Source: Paenibacillus cellulosilyticus
GTDB lineage: Bacteria; Bacillota; Bacilli; Paenibacillales; Paenibacillaceae
NCBI RefSeq assembly: GCF_003182255.1
Contig: NZ_QGTQ01000020.1
Coordinates: forward strand, 1-64,000
Reading direction: 5' to 3'
DNA length: 64,000 nucleotides
Shown here piece after piece: positions 15,151 through 24,093 of the stretch. Position 1 is the first letter of the stretch, and each line of letters opens with the position of its first letter. The notes beneath the pieces were generated by a model. That model was not told where the DNA came from, did no database searches, and worked only from the letters and a program-made list of their open reading frames with translations. Position numbers and translations under genes: made by a program.

Positions 15151-15875
15151 ATGCAAAATGACTGGAGCCAATATTCCGGCGACAGGAATCAACCTCCCTC
15201 CCTAAATTGGGATAGGCTGACCGTAGGAACGAAACGGACGAATGATTCTGGAGAAACGACAGTGGTCGCCTTTGTCACTCGGATTGTTACAACTTCTGAA
15301 TTCATAAGATCAGAACAATCCGAGGACAACAGCGATCGGAAGAACATACGTCTGTGCAGTGACTACACAAGCCCGATCATTGTCAAGTAACTAAATGTAA
15401 AATGACTGGAGCCAATATTCCGGCGACAGGAATCAATCTCCCTCCCTAAATTGGGATAAGCGGACCGTAGGAACGAAACAGACGAATGATTCTGGAGAAA
15501 CGTTAGTGGTCGCCTTTGTCACTCGGATTGTTACAACTTCTGAATTCATAAGATCAGAACAATCCGAGGACAACAGCGATCGGAAGAACATTCGTCTGTG
15601 AAGTGACTGCGCAAACCCGATCATTGTTAACTAACTAAATGCAAAATGACTGGAGCCAAAATATAAGGCGACAGGAATCAACCTCCCTCCCTAAATTGGG
15701 ATAGGCTGACCGTAGGAACGAAACGGACGAATGATTCTGGAGAAACGACAGTGGTCGCCTTTGTCACTCGGATTGTTACAACTTCTGAATTCATAAGATC
15801 AGAACAATCCGAGGACAACAGCGATCGGAAGAACATTCGTCTGTGTAGTGACTGCACCAGCCCATTATCTGTTCA
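15151..15875 (+). repeat. Three tandem 244-bp repeats, each with a ~122-base hairpin
   Basis: Units begin with ATGCAAAATGACTGGAGCC at 15151, 15395 and 15639, exactly 244 bp apart; units 1 and 2 differ at only about a dozen and a half positions. Each contains an ~80-base left flank and an imperfect hairpin (15234-15355, 15478-15599, 15723-15844): outer stem ACRGACGAATG/CATTCGTCTGT, purine-rich internal loop, stems GGTCGC..TTTGTC/GACAAC.GCGATC and CGGATTGTT/AACAATCCG, apical TTCTGA/TCAGAA. No ribosome binding site or conserved reading frame is present. Nature unknown: structured RNA or a REP/MITE-like hairpin element. Confidence 0.9.
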
Positions 15876-16013
15876 GTTTTTGATCATTCCTAACTTAACC
15901 ACACTAGCTTAGCACCCCAAGCCAACCCTCATCCCAATTCCACATCCCAATTTGCTCCTCGTATATACGTGAGCCTGCGGCATATACTTTAAAGGAAGGA
16001 AAGGGGTGAGCGC

Positions 16014-16928
16014 ATGGAGCTTTTTTCCATATCCTTGCACGACGCTGAATCAAGTCAGCGCCAGAAACTGCATGATTTACTGGTTCAAGAGTATACACAG
16101 CTACATAACTTTCCTGTTACGCCGCGGCTCGAATGGAATAACGAGTCGAATCGGTTAACGGGCAGGATCGATACAGTCCCTGAGTTTCACTTGGTTGAGC
16201 ATGGCCCGCCTTTGTATCGAAGCACTGCAGCCGCGCTTGCCGAATACATCGTATCGGAGCTGGAAGAGCAGTTGCTGACTTCCATTATTCGCAAGCAATA
16301 CCGGATCGAGCGAGAAGAGGAGCTTGCGACGATTGTGCGCTTTTGCCTCGAGATGCTTGGCTCTATTCAATCTGATCCGGCGGAACGTGATCCGTTCGGC
16401 GAAGCAGATCGAAAGCGTAGGAAGCAGAAGGTAACGGACGAGCTGGAGCTGTTCCTTCAGGACAATACAGAGCTTAATCTGATTGGCTTTGTAACATTCC
16501 GGCTCCAGACGTATTGGAATGAGCTGCGCGATGCGGCGGAATATGCAGTGGATGAGTTTGTTATGGATAAACAGTATCAGGAATTCATCTCGCTGCTTCG
16601 ATATTTTGTAGACCTTCAGGAGCCAAAGCTTCCGCTGGTTAATCTGCTGCACAAAACAGGCCATGAGTTCATCGTATGTGATGAACGGCTTCAGCCACTT
16701 GAGCATAAGCCGGTCGATCGGATCGTTGCCGAGATGGTGGAGTATGAGATGAATGTGGAGGACATGGTGATCAGCACGCTTGTGACGATCGCGCCGAAGC
16801 AGATCGTCATTCATACGCGGCAGCCAGAGCTCCAAATTATTCGGACAATCGAATCCATTTTTGGGCTTCGCGTATCCGTTTGTGTTGGCTGTGTATCCTG
16901 TCACGCTTCGTTCGAGAACAGGATTTGA
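16014..16928 (+). CDS. ytxC: Putative sporulation protein YtxC
   Basis: 304 residues matching YtxC, a Firmicute family whose gene lies just upstream of thrS in B. subtilis, the same order as here. The protein is soluble and largely helical, with an acidic middle (about 95-150) and the conserved stretch FVTFRLQTYWNELRDAAEYAVDEF (about 158-181). No catalytic motif is visible. GGAAAGGGGTG precedes the ATG. The role is known only as sporulation-associated. Confidence 0.85.
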   Translation: MELFSISLHDAESSQRQKLHDLLVQEYTQLHNFPVTPRLEWNNESNRLTGRIDTVPEFHLVEHGPPLYRSTAAALAEYIVSELEEQLLTSIIRKQYRIEREEELATIVRFCLEMLGSIQSDPAERDPFGEADRKRRKQKVTDELELFLQDNTELNLIGFVTFRLQTYWNELRDAAEYAVDEFVMDKQYQEFISLLRYFVDLQEPKLPLVNLLHKTGHEFIVCDERLQPLEHKPVDRIVAEMVEYEMNVEDMVISTLVTIAPKQIVIHTRQPELQIIRTIESIFGLRVSVCVGCVSCHASFENRI

Positions 16929-16935
16929 TGTCCTA

Positions 16936-16964
16936 TTGACCGTCCAAGGCGGCAATTGTATAAT
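16936..16964 (+). promoter_or_regulatory. thrS promoter
   Basis: TTGACC (16936-16941), 17-base spacer, TATAAT (16959-16964), 20 bases ahead of the T-box leader and just after the ytxC stop. Confidence 0.85.
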
Positions 16965-16984
16965 GGGGTACAGTACGTTTAATT

Positions 16985-17265
16985 AACGTGATCAGCGTCG
17001 ATGAAGCCAATGATTCGCCGAATATGCACGGTTCAGAGAGAGAAGCCTTAGGCTGCAAGCTTCTTCCGAGGCAGCGGAGAATATACCCCTTCAGAGCTTT
17101 ACGGTTGAATCCTAATGCTTCATAAGGAAGCAGACGGTGTGTAAGCTGTAACGGAACGTCCCCGTTATCGGATGTCATGAGGAATGCAGATGATTGCATT
17201 CGAATGAGGGTGGAACCACGAGTATACAAGCACTCGTCCCTTTGCGGGGACGCGTGCTTTTTTTG
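16985..17265 (+). ncRNA. T-box riboswitch (threonyl) with terminator
   Basis: Stem I carries the AGAGA motif (about 17035) and apical GCTG loop; the T-box sequence AGGGTGGAACCACG is at 17207-17220; the terminator AAGCAC.CGTCCC/GGGACG.GTGCTT (17228-17259) ends in a T run. ACC at 17085-17087 is a reasonable specifier codon for threonine in the 3' side of stem I, consistent with thrS downstream. Uncharged tRNA-Thr should pair with the T-box bulge and block termination. Confidence 0.95.
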
Positions 17266-17471
17266 TTGTCTGGACATTGTGTCCGAATATAAGACCATAT
17301 GGTTTTTGCATACGTAGGCTTATATTTTCCTGTAATGAAACGCACTTCGCCGTTTAAGGTGGGGCCTGCTTTTTATTTTGCCAACAGAAGAAGTACGCTA
17401 GCCGCTGCTTACATTATTATCGACACCAACCTAATTAAAGGAACTAGTCGAATCACAAAGGAGAATGAACG

Positions 17472-19409
17472 ATGGCGATTCAAGTTACGCTGCCGGACGG
17501 AGCCGTCCGGGAATACGAGGCTGGCGCAACAATTGATGATGTTGCAGCCTCCATCAGCAAGGGGCTTCAGAAAAACGCGGTTGCTGGCAAAATTAACGGT
17601 AAAGTAGTCGATATCTACACGCCGCTTAACGAGGATGCTAAAGTCGAGATCGTAACGCTCGACTCGGCAGACGGTGTGGAAGTGTACCGTCATAGTACGG
17701 CTCACTTGATGGCACAAGCGATCAAGCGTCTGTATGGCAATACGGCGGTTAAGCTCGGTATCGGTCCAGTCATCGAGGATGGCTTCTACTATGATATCGA
17801 TCTGGAGCAGTCGCTGACGCCGGAAGACCTCGTGAAAATCGAGAAAGAAATGGCGAAGATCATTAAGGAAGACCTGCCGATCCGCCGTCGTGCAGTAAGC
17901 CGTGATGAAGCGATTGCGACGTTCACGGAGCTGGGCGACCCGCTCAAACTGGAGCTGATTCGTGACCTGCCAGAAGACGTTCAGTTGACGATCTATGACC
18001 AAGGCGAGTTCTTCGACCTTTGCCGTGGACCGCATCTTCCGTCGACGGGCCGCATCAAAGCGTTCAAGCTGCTCAGCATTGCAGGCGCATACTGGCGCGG
18101 CGATTCGAAGAACAAAATGCTGCAGCGCATTTACGGAACGGCATTTCCGAAACAAGCGCAGCTGGACGAGCATCTGCACTTCCTGGAAGAAGCGAAGAAA
18201 CGTGACCACCGTAAGCTTGGTAAAGAGTTGAAAATGTTCACGTTCTCCAAAGAGGTTGGCCAAGGCCTGCCGCTCTGGCTGCCGAACGGCGCTCGTGTTC
18301 GCCGTACGATGGAACGCTACATCGTTGACCTTGAAGAGCGTCTGGGCTACCAGCACGTTTATACGCCAGTATTGGCTAACGTTGAACTGTACAAAATCTC
18401 GGGTCACTGGGAGCACTACTCCGAGGACATGTTCCCGCTCATGGCATTGGATAACGAAGAACTTGTCCTTCGTCCAATGAACTGCCCGCACCATATGATG
18501 GTTTACAAAAGCGACATGCGCAGCTACCGCGATCTGCCGATCCGCGTAGCCGAGCTCGGTACGATGCACCGCTACGAAATGTCCGGTGCCCTGACGGGTC
18601 TCCACCGCGTTCGTGCGATGACGCTGAACGACGCTCATATTTTCGCGCGTCCGGATCAAATCAAGGAAGAATTCGCTCGCGTCATCAACCTGATTCGCCA
18701 AGTGTATGCTGACTTCGGCATCAAGGAATACCGCTTCCGTCTGTCGTACCGCGACCCGCAGGATACGGAGAAGTACTTCCCAGACGACAACATGTGGGAA
18801 ATGTCGCAGCGCATGCTGCGCGAGGTTGTAGAGGAGCTGAACCTGCCGTTCTTCGAAGCAGAAGGCGAAGCGGCGTTCTACGGACCGAAGCTCGACGTAC
18901 AGATCAAGACGGCACTTGGCAAAGAAGAGACGCTGTCGACGGCACAGCTGGACTTCCTGCTGCCTGAGCGCTTCGAGCTTGAGTATGTCGGTGATGACGG
19001 CAAGAAGCACCGTCCAGTCGTTATCCACCGCGGTATTATCAGCACGATGGAGCGTATGACGGCTTACCTGATCGAGAACTTCGCAGGCGCACTGCCGCTC
19101 TGGCTGTCGCCAACGCATGCACGCATCATTCCAGTATCGTCCGCATATGACGAATATGCGCGCCAAGTGGAAGAGCAGCTCCTTGCAGCAGGCGTCCGTG
19201 CAGAGTCCGATCTTCGCAACGAGAAGCTGGGTTACAAAATCCGTGAAGCGCAGCTCGAGAAGATGCCATACATGCTCATCGTTGGCGATAACGAAGCGCA
19301 AGCTGGCACGGTATCGGTACGCAAACGCGGCGAAGGCGACATCGGCGTGAAGTCGGTCGCTGAGCTGATTGAAATGCTGACTGGAGAAATTGCAGCAAAA
19401 ACGGTATAG
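17472..19409 (+). CDS. thrS: Threonyl-tRNA synthetase
   Basis: 645 residues, full length: TGS domain (1-62), editing/SAD domain (about 70-240), class II catalytic core (about 270-535; [12 protein letters not shown] holds a zinc ligand) and anticodon-binding domain (about 540-640). Charges tRNA-Thr and corrects Ser mischarging. Start chosen at ATG 17472 behind AAGGAG; an earlier out-of-frame ATG (17465) is ignored. About 200 bases separate the T-box terminator from the start; I see nothing further in them. infC, common after thrS elsewhere, is not present. Confidence 0.97.
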   Translation: MAIQVTLPDGAVREYEAGATIDDVAASISKGLQKNAVAGKINGKVVDIYTPLNEDAKVEIVTLDSADGVEVYRHSTAHLMAQAIKRLYGNTAVKLGIGPVIEDGFYYDIDLEQSLTPEDLVKIEKEMAKIIKEDLPIRRRAVSRDEAIATFTELGDPLKLELIRDLPEDVQLTIYDQGEFFDLCRGPHLPSTGRIKAFKLLSIAGAYWRGDSKNKMLQRIYGTAFPKQAQLDEHLHFLEEAKKRDHRKLGKELKMFTFSKEVGQGLPLWLPNGARVRRTMERYIVDLEERLGYQHVYTPVLANVELYKISGHWEHYSEDMFPLMALDNEELVLRPMNCPHHMMVYKSDMRSYRDLPIRVAELGTMHRYEMSGALTGLHRVRAMTLNDAHIFARPDQIKEEFARVINLIRQVYADFGIKEYRFRLSYRDPQDTEKYFPDDNMWEMSQRMLREVVEELNLPFFEAEGEAAFYGPKLDVQIKTALGKEETLSTAQLDFLLPERFELEYVGDDGKKHRPVVIHRGIISTMERMTAYLIENFAGALPLWLSPTHARIIPVSSAYDEYARQVEEQLLAAGVRAESDLRNEKLGYKIREAQLEKMPYMLIVGDNEAQAGTVSVRKRGEGDIGVKSVAELIEMLTGEIAAKTV

Positions 19410-19442
19410 CTTTCCGAAAGACGGGGCAACCTCCTACTCAGG

Positions 19443-19522
19443 AGCGGTGTGACTTTGAACTCCGTTCAAAGATCCTGATGGAGCAGCGGAGTGATTTTGA
19501 ACTCCGTTCAAAGATCCTGATG
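19443..19522 (+). repeat. Tandem duplication of a 38-bp hairpin unit
   Basis: Two copies 42 bp apart (19443-19480, 19485-19522), differing at two or three bases. Each holds the palindrome TTTGAAC-TCC-GTTCAAA. They lie between thrS and the next gene, whose ribosome binding site TAAGGAG directly follows. No T-run, so not terminators in the usual sense. Confidence 0.8.
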
Positions 19523-19536
19523 TAAGGAGTTAACGT

Positions 19537-20094
19537 ATGTTATCAAGCTTACCTATGCTGCAGAGGAGCTGTGTTAGTGCGCTCATTGGCCTGTCCGTGC
19601 TTATGTACGAAGCAGAAATCGCTGATGGGCGGCCAGCCGTATCTGCTGCAGCTGAGGCAGCCCCCGTTATACCGGACGGGAACGTGATTGCAACAATTGA
19701 GGTTATAGCGACTGGATATACGGCTGGCGTGGAGTCGACCGGCAAACGTCCAGGGCACCCGCAGTACGGAATTACGTATTCAGGCGTGAAAGTGAAACGA
19801 GGCAGGCTGTCGACGATTGCAGCCGACCCGAAGGTGTTTCCAATCGGCACGCTGCTCTACATCCCGGATTACGGCTACGCCGTCGTAGCGGATACGGGTT
19901 CGGCGATTAAAGGCAAGCGAATCGATTTATACTTCGACACCATTAAGCAAGTTTACGAGCAGTGGGGCAAGCGTAAGGTTCAAGTGCGAGTGTTGAAGAG
20001 AGGTAATGGCAAGCTGTCGCAGGCATGGCTCAATTCAGTCAACGAGGCGCTTACGGTGAATCGCTCCATTCCGCAGTCGTATCTCGAATCTTAA
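19537..20094 (+). CDS. 3D-domain (MltA-like) secreted cell wall protein
   Basis: 185 residues. An N-terminal hydrophobic segment (about 10-24) fits a signal peptide. The C-terminal double-psi beta-barrel 3D domain (about 95-165) shows its three acidic marks: [29 protein letters not shown]. The relatives YuiC and YocH of B. subtilis and the Rpf/Sps group are peptidoglycan lytic or muralytic proteins, so cell wall turnover is likely. There is no LysM domain. Start ATG is 7 bases after TAAGGAG. Confidence 0.83.
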   Translation: MLSSLPMLQRSCVSALIGLSVLMYEAEIADGRPAVSAAAEAAPVIPDGNVIATIEVIATGYTAGVESTGKRPGHPQYGITYSGVKVKRGRLSTIAADPKVFPIGTLLYIPDYGYAVVADTGSAIKGKRIDLYFDTIKQVYEQWGKRKVQVRVLKRGNGKLSQAWLNSVNEALTVNRSIPQSYLES

Positions 20095-20124
20095 TGCATA
20101 ACCATCTGGCTGCTTAATAAAATG

Positions 20125-20176
20125 AAACAAGCATCCCTGTACCGCAAATGACGGTACGAGGATGCTTGTTTTTGTT
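20125..20176. terminator. Bidirectional terminator
   Basis: AAACAAGCATCC/GGATGCTTGTTT with inner GTACCG/CGGTAC; T-runs on both sides, between the 3D protein and the convergent Lrp gene. Confidence 0.9.
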
Positions 20177-20228
20177 TTGTACGGCAGCGATGTGCTTGCA
20201 AGCTGAGGGGCCAAGAGGCTGCAGAATC

Positions 20229-20678
20229 TTATATGCCTGTCGGCTTAAAGTTTCGGATGACAAGCTGCGTATCAACACTGACGACACCTTCGAGCGCGAA
20301 TATTTTCTCATACAGAAATTTCTCCAGCTCTTCTTCATCTCTGAGATGGGCCTGCATATGAAGTGTGCTTGGCCCTGTCATTTGATAAATGTTTATGACG
20401 TCAGGCAGCTCCGCCAATTGATAGCCGATCTGCTCCGCTAAGCGCGGTTCAACGACAATCTCGAAATAGACGGCGACAGGCTTGCCTAGCTTTGCGACAT
20501 TAACGCGGATCGTGAAATGTTCGATAATGCCGTCTTCGATGAGCGATTCTACCCGCTTCTGTATGGCAACACGGGACAGACATAGCGATTCACCGATCTT
20601 CGCATATGGCAATCGACCGTTCTCCAGCAGCAGATTGACAATGCGTTGATCGATTTCGTCCAAGTGAGGAAGCACCAT
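20229..20678 (-). CDS. Lrp/AsnC family transcriptional regulator
   Basis: 149 residues: N-terminal AsnC helix-turn-helix (about 6-55; YAKIGESLCLSRVAIQKRVES) and C-terminal RAM ligand-binding domain (about 70-140). The order and size are standard. Effector unknown, probably an amino acid. It is divergent from the small coiled-coil gene at 20899, and two inverted copies of a 19-bp AT-rich sequence lie in the shared region and may be its sites. Confidence 0.88.
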   Translation of the reverse strand: MVLPHLDEIDQRIVNLLLENGRLPYAKIGESLCLSRVAIQKRVESLIEDGIIEHFTIRVNVAKLGKPVAVYFEIVVEPRLAEQIGYQLAELPDVINIYQMTGPSTLHMQAHLRDEEELEKFLYEKIFALEGVVSVDTQLVIRNFKPTGI

Positions 20679-20700
20679 AAGCCGTCACCTCTCCTTTTAT

Positions 20701-20875
20701 ATGTAATAAAACATAACATAAAAGCGGTCGTTTGGAAATAGATTGACGAGTGAAAAATACAAAGTGTTCCTTTCCCTCGCAATCTGTTCACAAATTTTCG
20801 TCGATTTGGGGGTGTTCAAATTCGAATCGTTCATGTACAATGAGATTATTGATTGCATGTTATATTTTATTACAT
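20701..20875. promoter_or_regulatory. Pair of inverted 19-bp AT-rich sites
   Basis: ATGTAATAAAACATAACAT at 20701-20719 recurs in reverse complement, with one change, at 20857-20875. The pair brackets the divergent promoter region and is a candidate operator set for the Lrp-type regulator, which commonly wraps DNA between spaced sites. Confidence 0.5.
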
Positions 20876-20898
20876 GATGCAAAGTATGGTGATGAATT

Positions 20899-21270
20899 GT
20901 GGCTGATCCGATGATTATAACGAATGAAGATCGTTTAAGAATGCCGCATAAACCGGCTGATGTTGTTCCATTCCTGGAAGCGTACATTGCCAAGAAAGAA
21001 GAAGAAATCGCAGAGATTGAGCAGATGGTCAGTCGTTACGAGAAACGCCGGTTGAAAGAAGAGCGTGCGTACCAATCGATGTCTTCGCTGCGGAAGCTGC
21101 TGTCTGGCAGGAAGCCGGCACATCACCTGGCCGTTGAATACATTCACTACATTAAGCAGCCAATGGAGCGTGCGCGTTTACTTCGACAAGAGATCGAGCG
21201 TGCCCGTGCATTGCGCGATAGCTCAGCGCCAGAATCATCTAAGCTGTCGGAGCTTGATTCTTTTCGTTAA
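20899..21270 (+). CDS. Unrecognised small coiled-coil protein
   Basis: 123 residues from GTG 20899 (ATG 20911 is an alternative start). Rich in charged residues; residues ~30-60 (AYIAKKEEEIAEIEQMVSRY) and ~90-112 (MERARLLRQEIERARALRD) should form coiled coils. No membrane segment, signal peptide or known motif. It faces away from the Lrp gene and ends at a strong terminator shared with amt. I do not recognise the family and assign no function. Confidence 0.6.
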   Translation: MADPMIITNEDRLRMPHKPADVVPFLEAYIAKKEEEIAEIEQMVSRYEKRRLKEERAYQSMSSLRKLLSGRKPAHHLAVEYIHYIKQPMERARLLRQEIERARALRDSSAPESSKLSELDSFR

Positions 21271-21273
21271 CTA

Positions 21274-21320
21274 AAACGCCCTGTACCTGATCGGTGATGA
21301 TCAGTCAGGGCGTTTCTTTT
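21274..21320. terminator. Bidirectional terminator
   Basis: AAACGCCCTG/CAGGGCGTTT with inner CTGATC/GATCAG, between convergent genes; followed by CTTTTTG. Confidence 0.9.
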
Positions 21321-21327
21321 TGTCATA

Positions 21328-22623
21328 TTATCGATCGTTCTGTTTCAGTTCATTAATGTCTAGAAAATCATGCGCCTGGCTGTATGCAGGGACACCATGA
21401 ATGCCGACATCTAGTCCGACCAATTCTTCGTCACGACTGACGCGAACGCGGACGAAACGATTAATCAGCTTCAGAGCCAGCCATGTGAGCACGAAGCCCC
21501 AGATCGCAATGGCGAGTAGACCGACGAATTGAATGCCGAGAAGCTGCCAGCCTCCGCCGTAGAAGAGACCATAGTAGCCTTGTCCAGTTGCAGCGGTGAG
21601 ATCTTTTGTCGCGAACAATCCAAGTGCTAAAGTTCCGATGCTGCCGCTGACACCGTGTACGGCGAACGCGCCGACAGGATCGTCGATTTGTAAACCTTCA
21701 AGCAGCTCGGAGACGAGAATCATGACGATACCGCATATGACACCAATCAAGATGGCTGCAGCGTCTGTAACGAATGCACAACCTGCCGTTATGCCAACAA
21801 GTCCTGCCAGCGCCCCGTTAATGACCATCGGGGGATCGGCTTTCTTGTAACGAAGCATGGTGAACAAGATCGAGACGGCACCGCCGGCTGCTGCAGACAG
21901 CATCGTCGTAACCGCGATATGACCGATGGAGCTGTTCGTTGCACTAAGCGTACTGCCGGAGTTAAAGCCGAACCACCCGAACCACAGGATGAAGGCGCCG
22001 ACGGATGCGAGCGGAAGGTTAGACGGAGGAACGATGTTCGCTTGTCCATCAGGCGTAAACTTACCGATTCGCGGGCCGATGAAGATAGCTGCAGCCAATG
22101 CAGCGAAGCCGCCTAAGCCGTGAATGACAGCAGAGCCTGCGAAGTCAATCATGCCAAGCGAAGCCAGCCAGCCGCCGCCCCAAATCCAATGGCCTGCGAT
22201 GGGATAGATAATGCCCGTCATGGCAATTGCATACAATAAATATGCGCTGAAATTAATCCGTTCGGCTACTGCGCCTGATACAATAGAGATAACGGCAATA
22301 ACGAACGCAGATTGGAACAGCCAGAATGTGTCCATCGATACATTCAGTGAGATATGTTCTAAGTTGCCGCGCATGAAGAAGCCGGTTGTGCCGATCCAGC
22401 CGCCTAGATCTTTGCCATGCATAAGCGCGAAACCGATTGCAAAATAAACGAGAGCTCCAAACGTAATATCAGCGAATACTTTCATAATGATACTGACTGC
22501 ATTTTTCTGCCGGACGAAGCCAGCCTCTAGTAAAGCAAAGCCGCCTTCCATCAGCAAAATCATCGCTGCGGTAAGGACGAGCCAAATCGTATCCAGTCCT
22601 TGTGATAGCGTAGCTACATTCAT
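21328..22623 (-). CDS. amt: Ammonium transporter (Amt family)
   Basis: 431 residues with 11 predicted membrane helices. The twin pore histidines are in AVIHGLGG and AVHGVSGSIG; the family signature DFAGSAVIHGLGGFAAL is intact. It admits ammonium/ammonia under nitrogen limitation. No glnK (PII) gene is adjacent, unlike nrgAB of B. subtilis. Control is clear from the DNA: a perfect TnrA/GlnR box sits upstream of a near-consensus promoter. Confidence 0.95.
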   Translation of the reverse strand: MNVATLSQGLDTIWLVLTAAMILLMEGGFALLEAGFVRQKNAVSIIMKVFADITFGALVYFAIGFALMHGKDLGGWIGTTGFFMRGNLEHISLNVSMDTFWLFQSAFVIAVISIVSGAVAERINFSAYLLYAIAMTGIIYPIAGHWIWGGGWLASLGMIDFAGSAVIHGLGGFAALAAAIFIGPRIGKFTPDGQANIVPPSNLPLASVGAFILWFGWFGFNSGSTLSATNSSIGHIAVTTMLSAAAGGAVSILFTMLRYKKADPPMVINGALAGLVGITAGCAFVTDAAAILIGVICGIVMILVSELLEGLQIDDPVGAFAVHGVSGSIGTLALGLFATKDLTAATGQGYYGLFYGGGWQLLGIQFVGLLAIAIWGFVLTWLALKLINRFVRVRVSRDEELVGLDVGIHGVPAYSQAHDFLDINELKQNDR

Positions 22624-22689
22624 TCACTCACTCCTAAGACGTATGCAGATAACGTCGAAAAATAGTCGTAAAATCGCCAGTCGTCCTTC

Positions 22690-22743
22690 ATTATAAGGAG
22701 GCGAAGTTAACTATGTCAACGCAATATGTCACAATATATAACA
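22690..22743 (-). promoter_or_regulatory. amt promoter with TnrA/GlnR box
   Basis: On the minus strand TTGACA (22719-22714), 18-base spacer, TATAAT (22695-22690). Directly upstream, TGTCACAATATATAACA (22727-22743 on plus) fits TGTNANAWWWTNTNACA at every fixed position. Its centre is about 52 bases before the predicted start point, the usual place for TnrA activation. Confidence 0.88.
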
Positions 22744-23001
22744 CAACTTTTAAACCGCACGAAAAACAGTACAGCTCGGTCTCTAGACGGATACCAGATT
22801 CAATCAATTGACGGTTAAAGCTAGCTGGTTCTTTCGATATAATGAACTTGTAAAGAAAACCACTATCGAGCATTTGCAGACGATTAACCACGCTTAGAGG
22901 TGGGTTTATATCGCCAATAAGAATTTGGGCAACGGATCTCGATGATCAGCAGCTTATAAATTCTTAAGTGGCAGACAAGGCACAATTAGGAGTTGACTAG
23001 G

Positions 23002-24087
23002 ATGAATCGTCATTATGCAAGCCGTATCTTGTGGGGGTTATTCATCGTTGCCATAGGAGCGGGCTTTCTGTTAAATCAGCTCGGCATCGTTTCGCTTGAC
23101 ATCGGTGATATCGTTTCCACATTCTGGCCGGTTATACTTATCGTCGCAGGATTGAATAATTTGCTAACTGCGCGCCATGGAGGCAATGCTTTTGGTGCAT
23201 GTGTCCTCATTACGGTCGGCTTCATTTTCTTAGGCCGCAGTCTCGATTGGTTCGACTGGTCAATCGGCGATATGATCCGGTTCATCGGGCCGGTCGTGCT
23301 CATTCTGTTCGGACTGAATATGGTGTTCCGTCCGAGAGGCAGTTCGAAGCATCGCCATCAGAACCATGAGCATCGGGATGATTGGCAGGCTTATCGTCCA
23401 GGAGGCTATGTGCCGCCTGCACCACCGCTGCATCCTGATCCAACAGCGGCTTCAGGCGATTCCGCTAATCATGCAGAGCCGCCAGCAGCTCCTATGCAGC
23501 CGCCTGTTCCGCCAACGCCTCCGTTTCGTCCGAATCTGTCGAAGCATGAGCAGCATATCGAGATGAAGCATCAGATGCGTCGGGAGAAGCTTGAAGAACG
23601 TCGAGAGAAGCTTCAGATGCGCCGAGACAGAATCGAAGAGAAAATTCAAAGGCATCGCCAGCATTCGAATCCGTGGGAACGGGTAGAGTGGTGGGAGAAT
23701 GATCCGAGCGTGCAGAACCGATCCGGGTTCATTGGCGATATTCATATCGGTCACGATCATTGGGAGCTGAAGCCGCTCAACATCTCTCATTTTATCGGCG
23801 ATACGGTCATTGACCTGACGAAGGCGCACATTCCATTTGGTGAGACGCGCATTACGATTTCTTCGTTCATTGGCGATGTGAAGATTTATTTGCCGAATGA
23901 TTACGAGGTAGGCATTCATGTGGTGTCCAGTGCATTCATTGGTGATGCTCGTGTGCTTGATATGCGCGACAGCCGATTGTTCCGCAGCATGGATGTCGAG
24001 ACGCCGGCCTATAAGGATACGGATAAAAAAATTAAGCTGGTGTGCAGCACGTTTATCGGTGATGTGCGGGTTACGAAGGTTGGGTGA
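23002..24087 (+). CDS. liaF: LiaF-type cell wall stress protein
   Basis: 361 residues from the ATG nine bases after TTAGGAG (a TTG nine bases earlier is too close to it). Four N-terminal membrane helices (about 8-105) are followed by a proline- and His-rich stretch, a charged coiled coil (about 180-215) and a C-terminal beta domain with five recurrences of F-I-G-D (SGFIGDIHI, SHFIGDTVI, SSFIGDVKI, SAFIGDARV, STFIGDVRV). In Bacillus LiaF inhibits the LiaRS system until envelope stress. LiaS and LiaR follow immediately. Confidence 0.9.
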   Translation: MNRHYASRILWGLFIVAIGAGFLLNQLGIVSLDIGDIVSTFWPVILIVAGLNNLLTARHGGNAFGACVLITVGFIFLGRSLDWFDWSIGDMIRFIGPVVLILFGLNMVFRPRGSSKHRHQNHEHRDDWQAYRPGGYVPPAPPLHPDPTAASGDSANHAEPPAAPMQPPVPPTPPFRPNLSKHEQHIEMKHQMRREKLEERREKLQMRRDRIEEKIQRHRQHSNPWERVEWWENDPSVQNRSGFIGDIHIGHDHWELKPLNISHFIGDTVIDLTKAHIPFGETRITISSFIGDVKIYLPNDYEVGIHVVSSAFIGDARVLDMRDSRLFRSMDVETPAYKDTDKKIKLVCSTFIGDVRVTKVG

Positions 24088-24093
24088 TTCACG

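Noticed and set aside
15151-15390. Small coding ORFs inside the hairpin repeats (also near 15433, 48214, 35488, 35621)
   Set aside because: No ribosome binding sites, frames not conserved between copies, and the repeats' differences follow RNA pairing rather than codons.
15151-15875. CRISPR array
   Set aside because: The repeated unit is 244 bp with nearly identical content throughout; there are no short repeats with unique spacers and no cas genes.
14599-15875. Integron attC array
   Set aside because: Tandem hairpins invite the comparison, but there is no GTTRRRY/RYYYAAC pair at the ends, no cassette genes between units and no integrase.
17409-19301. Long open frame antisense to thrS
   Set aside because: It mirrors thrS codon structure, lacks a ribosome binding site and gives a Cys/Arg/His-rich composition typical of shadow frames. 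The same applies to the 33915-35165 and 35978-37180 antisense frames.
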